Under the pieces are notes generated by a model. The model saw only the letters and a list, made by a program, of their open reading frames with translations, did no database searches and was not told where the DNA came from. A stretch of 62,877 nucleotides of DNA. Origin: Lachnospiraceae bacterium (lineage in GTDB: Bacteria; Bacillota; Clostridia; Lachnospirales; Lachnospiraceae). The DNA is taken from assembly GCA_017543445.1 (NCBI GenBank), contig JAFYGB010000012.1, forward strand, positions 1 through 62,877, read 5' to 3'. The position numbers and the translations under genes were made by a program. Positions 24,552-32,683 of this stretch are shown here, in pieces (position 1 is the stretch's first letter; each line of letters starts with the position of its first letter).

Positions 24552-25847
24552 ATGACAGATAACATCCGAAGAGTTTTCCTGGTCGACTATGAAAACACTT
24601 CGATCCGCGGGCTGTACGGAATATCCTGCCTTACGGGCAATGCGAAGGTCGTGGTATTCTGTTCGACACCCGTGATCCAGCGCGCCGTGGAGGATGTCCT
24701 GTACGCCTATAAGCAGCAGGGAATCGAGATCGGCACCTTCATCCTGATCAAACAGGGTAAGAACGCACTGGATTTCATGATCAGTACCTACTTAGGGTAC
24801 GAGGTCAATGCGAAGATCGACAAGGAGATCTACATCATTTCCGGTGACCATGGCTATGGCTCCGCCGTCGAAATGGCTAAGCAACTCGACTCCCGCATGA
24901 TGATCGGGAGCGGTCGGAATATCTTTGAATGTCTGCCGGGCTACATGCGTCAGGGGCGCTTCGATATCGAAGACCCGAACGATTTCGCATTGCCCGCGGA
25001 AGCGGAACTTCCGAAATTACCGCCGGCCCGCGAGGATTCGCGTACGGGACTGGCGTATCCGGTAGCGGACGCACACCGTCCGAAGCGGGAGCGCCGTTCT
25101 ATCTTCTCCGCATTTCGTAAGAAGAAACCGGCAGAGCCTGTTCCGGCTCCCGCCGAGCCTGTAGAAGCGGTCCACGTGGATGAGCTTCCGCCGCAGGCGA
25201 AGATGCCGGCGCGAAAGAAGACACCGAAGGTGGTCGTCGAGGTGATCGATTTAGAGGACCTGCAGGTGCCGACCCGCGTGGTGGGACATAAGGTGTCCGA
25301 AGAAAAGCAGGCGGAGGCCGCCGTTGCGACGAAGAAGGAAAAGACGAAGGTCGCGGTAGCGGAGCCGAGCGTAAAGCCGGAGAAGGCGAAACCGGAGAAA
25401 ACCGAGAAGGTGAAGCCGGAGAAGGCGCCGAAGTTAAGCCGCGCTGAGAAGGCGAAGCTCGCGAAAGCGGAGAAAGAAAAGGCTGAAAGAGAGAAGGCCG
25501 AAAGAGAAAGAGCCGAAAGAGAAAGAGCGGAGCGGGAGAGACTCGAACGCGAGAAGGCAGAGAGAGAGCGACTCGCGAAAGAGAAGGCTGCGAAGCCGGA
25601 GAAGCCTGCACGCGCGGCCGGTCGTACATTGACCAAACGTGAGAAGCAGGAACTGCGAAACAACATCGAGCAGTATATGGTACAGGACGGGATCATTCCG
25701 GAGAAGTTTCATCTCGGAGTGTCGTCCGCCATCGCCAATGCAAAGGATGAGACCGAATGCAGCGAGGGCGTGAAGATCGCGCTCGGACGCTTCTATCCGC
25801 AGTACATTGAGACGATTTTGCGATACTATCATAAGTATCGAAAGTGA
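24552..25847 (+). CDS. PIN/NYN-like nuclease-fold protein with long Lys/Glu/Ala-rich region
   Basis: A 431-aa protein. The N-terminal 135 aa resemble the PIN-like/NYN RNase fold: FLVDYENTSIRG (Asp11), KNALDFMISTYLGY and YIISGDHGYGSAVE supply the expected acidic residues. Residues about 225-350 are a low-complexity highly charged helix (repeats of AEREKAERERAERE type). The C-terminal 75 aa form a conserved-looking globular end (LTKREKQELRNNIEQYM). An RNA-directed nuclease is plausible, but the substrate is unknown. It is the fourth gene of the co-directional run from 20901. Confidence 0.75.
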   Translation: MTDNIRRVFLVDYENTSIRGLYGISCLTGNAKVVVFCSTPVIQRAVEDVLYAYKQQGIEIGTFILIKQGKNALDFMISTYLGYEVNAKIDKEIYIISGDHGYGSAVEMAKQLDSRMMIGSGRNIFECLPGYMRQGRFDIEDPNDFALPAEAELPKLPPAREDSRTGLAYPVADAHRPKRERRSIFSAFRKKKPAEPVPAPAEPVEAVHVDELPPQAKMPARKKTPKVVVEVIDLEDLQVPTRVVGHKVSEEKQAEAAVATKKEKTKVAVAEPSVKPEKAKPEKTEKVKPEKAPKLSRAEKAKLAKAEKEKAEREKAERERAERERAERERLEREKAERERLAKEKAAKPEKPARAAGRTLTKREKQELRNNIEQYMVQDGIIPEKFHLGVSSAIANAKDETECSEGVKIALGRFYPQYIETILRYYHKYRK

Positions 25848-25889
25848 TTCTTTCCGGCCGCGTCATGCGGCCCGAAGAACGGGGGTTTT

Positions 25890-26732
25890 ATGAGAGAGAT
25901 AAAGAATTTAACGATGGATGAAGAACGTGCGCTGTACCATCTGCAGGACGCAGTGGTGCGCGGCTGTGTGTTCGAAGGACCGGCGGACGGGGAGTCCGCG
26001 ATGAAAGAGGGACGCGATCTTAGGGTTGAAGATTGCCGTTTCGCTCTTCGGTATCCGCTGTGGCACGTTCAGAGGTTTACACTGGCGAATTCGGTGATGG
26101 AAGAGACTTGTCGGGCACCGCTTTGGTATTCCTGCGACGGTATCATTTCAGACACCGCGATCCGCGGCGTAAAGTGCCTGCGCGAATGCGACCGCATCGT
26201 GCTTAAGAATGTTTCGGCGCAGTCGCCGGAATTCGGCTGGAAGTGCCGCGATCTTACGATCGAGAACGGGGACTACACGTCCGAGTACTTCCTGCTGGAG
26301 AGTAAAAACATAACCATCTGCAATCTGACATTGGCCGGAAAATACACATTTCAGTACACGGAAAATGTCACGATCGAGGATAGCGTACTAAACACGAAGG
26401 ACGCGTTCTGGCACGCGAAAAACGTGGTCGTTCGCGACAGTATCGTGAACGGCGAGTACCTGGGCTGGTATTCCGAAGGCCTGACACTGATCAACTGCAA
26501 GATCAAAGGGACCCAGCCGTTCTGCTATTGCAAGGACCTGAAACTGGTGAACTGCACCATGGAGGAGACCGACCTGTCGTTTGAGTATTCCGACGTGGAA
26601 GCAGACGTTGTGGGACAGATCCTGTCGGTGAAGAACCCGCGTTCCGGCCGCATCGTGGCGGACGGATACGGCGAGATCATCTCGTCGGAGAGCGTGTTCC
26701 CGCTGACATGCGAGATCTTAGTACGTAAATAA
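25890..26732 (+). CDS. DUF3737 family protein (right-handed beta-helix)
   Basis: A 280-aa protein matching DUF3737: many short repeats such as LRVEDCRF, LTIENGDYTS, ITICNLTLAG, VTIEDSVLN, VVVRDSIVNG and LTLINCKIKG build a parallel beta-helix. The function is not established. It is cytoplasmic by sequence. A GC-rich hairpin (about 25849-25878, GGCCGC/GCGGCC core) lies in the 42-base gap after the PIN-like gene and may attenuate transcription. The site AACGGGGG precedes the ATG. Confidence 0.88.
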   Translation: MREIKNLTMDEERALYHLQDAVVRGCVFEGPADGESAMKEGRDLRVEDCRFALRYPLWHVQRFTLANSVMEETCRAPLWYSCDGIISDTAIRGVKCLRECDRIVLKNVSAQSPEFGWKCRDLTIENGDYTSEYFLLESKNITICNLTLAGKYTFQYTENVTIEDSVLNTKDAFWHAKNVVVRDSIVNGEYLGWYSEGLTLINCKIKGTQPFCYCKDLKLVNCTMEETDLSFEYSDVEADVVGQILSVKNPRSGRIVADGYGEIISSESVFPLTCEILVRK

Positions 26733-26777
26733 CGAAACAAGTGGAACATACCTTTAGACGAGATCGAGGAAGGAACC

Positions 26778-27245
26778 ATGAAAGCGAAACTGCGCGTATT
26801 GTTATACCGACTGGTACAGCTGACCTGGGGGCTGCCGCAGACATTGGTGGGAGCCTTTGTTTTCCTGCTTACGATCCGCAGGCCGCACTATGTGTATCAC
26901 GGCGCGATCGTGACTGCATGGAAGCAGGGCGGCAGCGTTAGCCTGGGTATGTTCCTCTTTGTATCCGGGAGGAATTCCCGCGAAAAGAACCATTTTGACA
27001 TTCCGATCTGGCGTCAGATCCTGGTGCACGAGTACGGACATTCCGTACAGTCCCTGGTGCTGGGGCCGTTCTATCTGTTCGTCATCGGGCTGCCTTCGAT
27101 CGTATGGGCGGGCCTCCCGGCTTTAAGCCGGATGCGCCGCCGCAAAGAGATCTCTTACTATGATTTCTATCCCGAGCGCTGGGCGAATGCCTGGGGCGAA
27201 AAGGTAACAAAAGAGCCCTCCATGGGGAGGGCCCGGTTGTATTGA
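26778..27245 (+). CDS. Small membrane protein with HExxH metalloprotease-like motif
   Basis: A 155-aa protein with hydrophobic segments near 14-36 and 94-114 and the motif VHEYGHSVQSL near 83-93, an HExxH zinc site. The fold resembles small uncharacterised membrane metalloprotease-like proteins; no activity is established. A tail of basic residues follows. The last codons overlap a hairpin that is a good terminator only for the opposite strand. It starts 45 bases after DUF3737. Confidence 0.7.
   Translation: MKAKLRVLLYRLVQLTWGLPQTLVGAFVFLLTIRRPHYVYHGAIVTAWKQGGSVSLGMFLFVSGRNSREKNHFDIPIWRQILVHEYGHSVQSLVLGPFYLFVIGLPSIVWAGLPALSRMRRRKEISYYDFYPERWANAWGEKVTKEPSMGRARLY
27206..27232 (-). terminator. 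Terminator for the YegP-like gene inside the converging gene
   Basis: GCCCTCC (27215-27221) and GGAGGGC (27226-27232) form a 7-bp stem. On the minus strand it is followed by TCTTTTGTT. It lies in the last codons of the plus-strand gene. Confidence 0.7.
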
Positions 27246-27257
27246 TATTCGACCGTA

Positions 27258-27650
27258 TCAACGGTTTTGTACGATGAGCTCCGCGTCCGGCGCGTTCTTC
27301 AAAACGCTCGCGATGCCGTTCTTGCAGGAAGCTTTCGTCGTATAAGATGATGAATTTAATAAGATCTCGCCGTTTCTGGCGCGAAGGCGGAACCGAAAGG
27401 TTCCGTTTTTGTCTTTGTAGATCTCGAATTTCGGGTTTTTCACCGGCTTTGCGTTCGCGTCCTTTATGCGAACGGTGCAGTCGTCGAGCCCGATCTCCGT
27501 AAGGGAAGCGAGCCTCCGCACACTTTCGACGCATCGCTTTGCGACGGACAGCGAGGAAAATGTCAGCGACGTCGCGACTGCTTCTCCGTTTCGGGCATGC
27601 AAAGAAAACGTGACATTGCCCGGTATGACGTCAATGATAAATCTCCCCAT
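27258..27650 (-). CDS. YegP-like DUF1508 protein
   Basis: A 130-aa protein. The second half (FEIYKDKNGTFRFRLRARNG, ILLNSSSYTTKASCKNGI) is a clear DUF1508/YegP domain, and the first half (VTFSLHARNGEAVATS) is a diverged copy, giving the two-repeat YegP layout. The function is unknown. A GGAAA site precedes the ATG, and an extended -10 promoter lies upstream. Converges on the 26778-27245 gene. Confidence 0.82.
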   Translation of the reverse strand: MGRFIIDVIPGNVTFSLHARNGEAVATSLTFSSLSVAKRCVESVRRLASLTEIGLDDCTVRIKDANAKPVKNPKFEIYKDKNGTFRFRLRARNGEILLNSSSYTTKASCKNGIASVLKNAPDAELIVQNR

Positions 27651-27681
27651 ATCATTTCCTTTCCAAACGTTTCGTAGAGTC

Positions 27682-27690
27682 AGTATACCA
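27682..27690 (-). promoter_or_regulatory. Extended -10 promoter of the YegP-like gene
   Basis: TGGTATACT on the minus strand (27690-27682) is an extended -10; no good -35 is seen 17 bases upstream. Confidence 0.5.
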
Positions 27691-27856
27691 AATTCGTTTC
27701 AAAAAGGGAAGAGTATCCGTCCGTGTGAGTCGGATTTTCTTACGATTTTTGTATTTTTTCTCCGAAAAACCAAGTTAGCACTTGAAAAAAGAAAAAAATC
27801 ATGTATTCTAGTATAGTGGACTTAATATACAGTTACTCATTTTTGGAGGCTCATTC

Positions 27857-29176
27857 ATGAAGAAAGTGGTTAAATTCGGCGGAAGCTCGCTGGCATCCGC
27901 AGAACAGTTTGAAAAAGTTGGAGCGATCATCCGCAGCGACGCCAGCCGTCGTTTTGTTGTGCCGTCGGCACCCGGAAAGCGGAATAAAAAAGATACAAAA
28001 GTAACCGATATGCTGTACGACTGCTATGCGACTGCAGAGGCAGGCGAGGATTTTGAGGCGAAGCTGAAAGCCATCCGCGCTCGTTATCAGGAGATCATCG
28101 ATGGCCTTAATCTGTCGCTGTCTCTGGACGCGGAGTTCGACATCATCCGCAAAGCATTTTCCGAGAAGGCAGGACGCGACTATGCAGCATCCCGCGGCGA
28201 GTACTTAAACGGTATCGTTATGGCGGCATATCTCGGATATGAATTCATCGACGCAGCGACCGTGATCCGTTTTAATGAGGAGGGACACTTCCTTCCCGAA
28301 CTGACGAACGAACTGCTTGGTAAGCGTTTGGAGAACGTGGACAGCGCGGTCATCCCGGGCTTCTACGGAGCACGCGAGGACGGCACAGTTGTTACCTTCT
28401 CCCGTGGCGGTTCTGATATCACCGGTTCCATCGTAGCCCGTGCCATCCGTGCGGACATGTACGAGAACTGGACGGACGTTTCCGGTTTCCTGGTTGCGGA
28501 TCCCCGCATCGTAGAGAACCCGGAGGTCATCGAGACCATCACCTATCGTGAGCTGCGCGAGCTGTCCTACATGGGCGCCGGCGTGCTGCACGAGGATGCG
28601 ATCTTCCCGGTACGTAAGGAAGGCATCCCGATCAACATTAAGAATACCAACCGTCCGGAAGATCCGGGCACACTGATCGTAGAGAGCACCTGCCGCAAGC
28701 CCCGATTCACCATCACGGGTATCGCAGGTAAGAAGAATTTTGCTTCCGTAACGATCGAAAAAGATATGATGAACTCCGAGATCGGTTTCGGCCGTAAGGT
28801 CCTGACCGCTTTCGAGGAAAATGCGCTCTCCTTCGAGCATGTTCCGTCCGGCATCGACACCATGACGGTGTTCGTGGATCAGCACGCATTTGAAGAGAAG
28901 GAGCAGAACGTGATCTCCGCCCTGCATCGTCTGGTTGAGCCGGACAGCGTTGAGGTGGATTCTGACCTGGCATTGATCGCGATCGTGGGACGCGGTATGC
29001 GTTCGACCCGCGGAACCGCCGGCCGTATTTTCTCCGCATTGGCCCATGCACGTGTGAACGTCCGCATGATCGACCAGGGCTCCAGTGAGCTCAACGTCAT
29101 CGTCGGCGTGGACAATGCTGACTTCGAGACCGCCATCCGCGCGATCTACGACATCTTCGTAACGACCAATATCTAA
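27857..29176 (+). CDS. Aspartate kinase
   Basis: A 439-aa monofunctional aspartokinase, the first enzyme of the Lys/Thr/Met pathway. VKFGGSS opens the kinase domain (residues 5-11), FSRGGSDITGS is the Asp/ATP region near 180, and two C-terminal ACT domains (about 285-439) give allosteric control. The length and the absence of a downstream dehydrogenase fit the class often named LysC or YclM. TTGAAA (27782) with TATTCT (27804) is a weak promoter. No T-box or lysine riboswitch is visible in the 80-base leader. A CAGTCGG/CCGACTG hairpin (29187-29203) follows the stop. Confidence 0.94.
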   Translation: MKKVVKFGGSSLASAEQFEKVGAIIRSDASRRFVVPSAPGKRNKKDTKVTDMLYDCYATAEAGEDFEAKLKAIRARYQEIIDGLNLSLSLDAEFDIIRKAFSEKAGRDYAASRGEYLNGIVMAAYLGYEFIDAATVIRFNEEGHFLPELTNELLGKRLENVDSAVIPGFYGAREDGTVVTFSRGGSDITGSIVARAIRADMYENWTDVSGFLVADPRIVENPEVIETITYRELRELSYMGAGVLHEDAIFPVRKEGIPINIKNTNRPEDPGTLIVESTCRKPRFTITGIAGKKNFASVTIEKDMMNSEIGFGRKVLTAFEENALSFEHVPSGIDTMTVFVDQHAFEEKEQNVISALHRLVEPDSVEVDSDLALIAIVGRGMRSTRGTAGRIFSALAHARVNVRMIDQGSSELNVIVGVDNADFETAIRAIYDIFVTTNI

Positions 29177-29230
29177 GGTTTTATTTCAGTCGGATACCGA
29201 CTGCAAAGCCACCGAAAGGAATCAAACCGA

Positions 29231-30421
29231 ATGGTAACTGTGTTTTTGATCGCACCGTATGTTTTGGTGCACTATCATATTTTACGCTGGTTTTTATCCT
29301 GGCTGGGTGCCGTACATCCGGTCTTTAAGCAGAAGAAGGTCTTCATCCCGATCTGCGTTGTCTATACTTACCTGATCCTGAGCCTCGGCATCGCGATCCT
29401 GATGCCGGACGGCATGGCAGAGCGCGCGATCCGCATCATGGGTAATTACGCGATGGGATTTTCCCTGTACATCGCCATGTCGATCGCGGTCGCGGATGTG
29501 ATCCATCTGATCCGCAAGTGGTGGCTCAAGAAATACAACAAAACAGCCTCCAAACGCTTCTTCATCATTTCCGGCGCGATCACGTTGATCGTCATTTCCA
29601 TCGTCGGTGTTTATGGCATCATCAATGCTCGCATCATCCGCCGTACGGCGTATGAGATCACCGTGCCGAAGGTAGTGGCCGGAGTCGCTTCCCTGAAAGT
29701 CATCCTGATCGCGGACCTGCACATGGGTTACAGCATCGGTGTGGACATGATCGCCGATATGGTCAATAAGATCAATCAGGAGGACGCGGATCTTATCATC
29801 CTCGCCGGCGATATCTACGATAATTCGTACGATGCGTTGGAAGATCCGGACCGTCTGGCAGAGCTCCTCGCGAGCATGAAGAGTACCTACGGTACCTATG
29901 CGTGCTATGGAAATCACGATGTGGACGAAACGGTGTTCGTCGGTTTTACTTTCCGTGTTACGGAGAAACCGGTCGCCGATCCCCGCATGGAGGATTTCCT
30001 GAAAGCATCGAAGATCACTTTGCTTCGTGATGAATACGTTCTGATCGATGATAAGTTCTATATTTACGGAAGACCGGATGCATCGAGACCCGGTGAGGGC
30101 ATCGACGTACGTAAGACTCCGGAAGAGACGATGCAGGGCCTCGACCTTTCGAAGCCGGTCATCATGATCGACCACCAGCCGAAGCAGCTGAACGAACTCG
30201 CCGCTGCTGGTGTGGATGTGGATCTTTGCGGTCATACACACGACGGACAGATGTTCCCCGGGAACGTGCTTACCTGGCTTTTGTGGGATAACTCCTACGG
30301 CTATGAGCAGTTTGGTAACATGCACAACATCGTTACTTCCGGCGTCGGCGTTTACGGACCGTTCATGCGTGTAGGCACGAAGGCAGAGTATTGCCCGATC
30401 ACGATTCGTTTTGCACAGTGA
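29231..30421 (+). CDS. Membrane metallophosphoesterase (YkuE-like)
   Basis: A 396-aa protein with about four N-terminal membrane segments (to about residue 135) and a calcineurin-like phosphoesterase domain. All metal motifs are present: DLHMG, GDIYD, GNHDVD, DHQP and GHTHDGQ. The active site should face outside. YkuE-type enzymes act on lipid-linked or cell-envelope phosphoesters; the substrate here is unknown. It follows aspartate kinase by 54 bases and ends at a hairpin. Confidence 0.9.
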   Translation: MVTVFLIAPYVLVHYHILRWFLSWLGAVHPVFKQKKVFIPICVVYTYLILSLGIAILMPDGMAERAIRIMGNYAMGFSLYIAMSIAVADVIHLIRKWWLKKYNKTASKRFFIISGAITLIVISIVGVYGIINARIIRRTAYEITVPKVVAGVASLKVILIADLHMGYSIGVDMIADMVNKINQEDADLIILAGDIYDNSYDALEDPDRLAELLASMKSTYGTYACYGNHDVDETVFVGFTFRVTEKPVADPRMEDFLKASKITLLRDEYVLIDDKFYIYGRPDASRPGEGIDVRKTPEETMQGLDLSKPVIMIDHQPKQLNELAAAGVDVDLCGHTHDGQMFPGNVLTWLLWDNSYGYEQFGNMHNIVTSGVGVYGPFMRVGTKAEYCPITIRFAQ

Positions 30422-30458
30422 TCGAATCTGTTGAAAATTATTAAACAAATATTAAACA

Positions 30459-30493
30459 GGCCGTCGGTTTCGTGGGAAACCGGCGGCCGTTTT
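30459..30493 (+). terminator. Terminator after the phosphoesterase gene
   Basis: GGCCGTCGGTTTC (30459-30471) and GAAACCGGCGGCC (30476-30488) form a 13-bp stem with one T-G pair and a 4-base loop, then GTTTT. Confidence 0.8.
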
Positions 30494-30550
30494 CGTATGG
30501 AGAATGAAACCGAATTGTAATAAAAAAGTCAAATATGTACGTATGGGCCG

Positions 30551-30559
30551 TGCTATAAT
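30551..30559 (+). promoter_or_regulatory. Extended -10 promoter of the first DUF885 gene
   Basis: TGCTATAAT (30551-30559) is a perfect extended -10; no clear -35 is present. Confidence 0.55.
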
Positions 30560-30625
30560 TTATGAAAACGAAGTCGGCGCGAAGGATCGCCGACCTGCCC
30601 AAAATCAGAGATTTGGAGAAAGAAT

Positions 30626-32635
30626 ATGAGAAAAAGATGGAAGAAGATCGGTGCTGCGGCGCTGAGTGTGACACTTGCCTTTGGCTCATTGGCGGGATGT
30701 GAGAAGGAGACGAAGGAGCCGACGACGGCCGCGGTCGCCACGACGGCGGATGTGAAAACAACAACGGAGCCGGATACACAGTCGAAGCTGACGGACGAAT
30801 CGGAGCCTAAGGCTTCCTTGGTGTCCGTGGAGCCGAGACCCACATTGACAACGACGGAGACGCCGACGACGGAAATTCCAACGACGGAAACACCGACGAC
30901 CGAAACACCAACAACGGAGGCTCCGACGACAGCGGTACCGACGACACAGGCACCGAAAGCAGAGAACGACGACCAGAAAGCATTTATCGAGTTGATGCAG
31001 GAGATGACGGAGTATCTGATCGGTGACAGCTATTACACAGCGACTACAACGATCGAACGTCCGGAAGACTATGGATTTACCCCGGATAAACTGACGAACT
31101 ACAGCCTCGCCTCTTACAAGATCTCCGAGGAAGCCGAAGAAGAAGTCGAGAAGACAGAGAAGGCGCTGAAGGCGAAACTGGATGCGATCGACCGTGAAGC
31201 ATTGACCGATAAGCAGAAACTGGCGTACGATAAGTTCCAGTATGAATTCGACATCGACGCACGCATGATGAAACTGAAGAAGTTCGCGAGTCCGCTGGAT
31301 GTGCAGAATGGTATCATGGAGCAGCTCGGTATCGCTCTCTACAACTTCCCATTTGATGAGGAAGACGACCTGATCGGCTACCAGAAGGTCCTCGAGACGC
31401 TTCCGGAGACGCTTTCGGACGCGATCGAATTCATCAAGTACCAGAAGGAGACATTGAACTACGAACCATCTGATAAAATGATTGAAGACGCGATCAAATA
31501 TGCATTGGATCTGACGGAAGATAAAGACAATCCGCTCTTGGACGCTTACGATGAAAAGGTCAATGATCTTTCCCTGTCCGCGGATAAGAAGGCAGAGTAC
31601 ATTCGGAAGAACCGTGAATATGTTACCGGCACGCTGTTTGATGTGTTTAAGAAATTTGCCGAAGACGTAAAGCAGTTCGACACAGAGACGAATGATATAA
31701 AGGGCCTGTGCCATTATGAGGACGGAACGACCTACTACGAAACCTACCTGCGAGCTTTGCTGGGCGTGGAGATGACGACGCAGGAGATCTTCGATTACAT
31801 CGAGAGCGCCATGCTGAAGGATATCGAGGAGATGAATTCGCTTACGAAAAGCAACATCGGTGCGGCACTGGCGGTCTATTCGAGAACTTACGAACTGCCG
31901 TACGAACGTACTTCCGTGGATGAGATCGCGAAGTATTACATACAAGCTTTGGCGAAAGATTATCCTATGGAACTCCTGCCGGAGTACAACATTAAGAACC
32001 TCCCGCCTGCATTGCAGATCGAAGGACTTGGCGCGTATTACCTGCCGGCCGAATGGGGAGAGACCTCTCCGTTGATCATCCGCGTGAACCCGAAGGCAGC
32101 GAAAGATGGAACCGGCATGCGCCTCGATTCGGTCTTAGTCCACGAGGGCTTCGGCGGTCATATGCTGCAGTATGCATGCGCGGATCCGTATTGTGAAGAC
32201 GTCACGAAGATGTTCACGGAACTCGGCTACATCGAAGGCTGGGCCGTTTATGCGCAGCGCGAGTCTACGTTCTACTTAGGATTATCGGATGCGCTTGCGA
32301 AACTGATCAATTTTAACGATTCAGTCGGCTACGATGTCGAGGCATTAGCGGATATCGGGGTCAATGGGCTGGGTTGGACCCGGGAGGAACTGAAGAAGTA
32401 CTTAAACGATACATTGATGCTTGGATCGGCTGCGGATGAGATCTACGATTTTGTCGCAGCGTCACCGGGTACGATTCTTCCATACTCCTTCGGACCGCAT
32501 AAGACGAAGGAACTGATCGAGAAGTATAAAGAGCAACATGCGGCGGATCTGGATGTGAAGGAGATGCATCGGAAATATATGAGCATCGGCTCGGCATCCT
32601 TTGACGTCGTAGAGAAATATTTCCTCGGAGAATAA
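30626..32635 (+). CDS. DUF885 lipoprotein, copy 1
   Basis: A 669-aa lipoprotein (LAGC lipobox near residue 22; Thr/Pro/Glu linker with repeats of TTETP to about 110) with a DUF885 domain of about 540 aa. The zinc motif reads HEGFGGHMLQ (about 508-517), where the family usually has HExxPGHHLQ, and EGWAVYAQRE follows near 540. A metallopeptidase role at the cell surface is likely. GGAG precedes the ATG. The next gene is a close paralogue; the gap of 48 bases holds a CCACGGGGC/GCCCC hairpin. Confidence 0.9.
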   Translation: MRKRWKKIGAAALSVTLAFGSLAGCEKETKEPTTAAVATTADVKTTTEPDTQSKLTDESEPKASLVSVEPRPTLTTTETPTTEIPTTETPTTETPTTEAPTTAVPTTQAPKAENDDQKAFIELMQEMTEYLIGDSYYTATTTIERPEDYGFTPDKLTNYSLASYKISEEAEEEVEKTEKALKAKLDAIDREALTDKQKLAYDKFQYEFDIDARMMKLKKFASPLDVQNGIMEQLGIALYNFPFDEEDDLIGYQKVLETLPETLSDAIEFIKYQKETLNYEPSDKMIEDAIKYALDLTEDKDNPLLDAYDEKVNDLSLSADKKAEYIRKNREYVTGTLFDVFKKFAEDVKQFDTETNDIKGLCHYEDGTTYYETYLRALLGVEMTTQEIFDYIESAMLKDIEEMNSLTKSNIGAALAVYSRTYELPYERTSVDEIAKYYIQALAKDYPMELLPEYNIKNLPPALQIEGLGAYYLPAEWGETSPLIIRVNPKAAKDGTGMRLDSVLVHEGFGGHMLQYACADPYCEDVTKMFTELGYIEGWAVYAQRESTFYLGLSDALAKLINFNDSVGYDVEALADIGVNGLGWTREELKKYLNDTLMLGSAADEIYDFVAASPGTILPYSFGPHKTKELIEKYKEQHAADLDVKEMHRKYMSIGSASFDVVEKYFLGE

Positions 32636-32683
32636 ACCACGGGGCATGGCCCCTTGTATGGCCGGAAGAAGGCGCAGGAAAGT

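Noticed and set aside
27651-27856. Lysine riboswitch or T-box ahead of aspartate kinase
   Set aside because: The leader after the likely promoter is short, with no T-box sequence or multi-helix core.
29294-30448. 384-aa minus-strand ORF opposite the metallophosphoesterase
   Set aside because: It is rich in Asp, His and Arg as expected of a reverse-strand shadow, while the plus strand has all phosphoesterase motifs.
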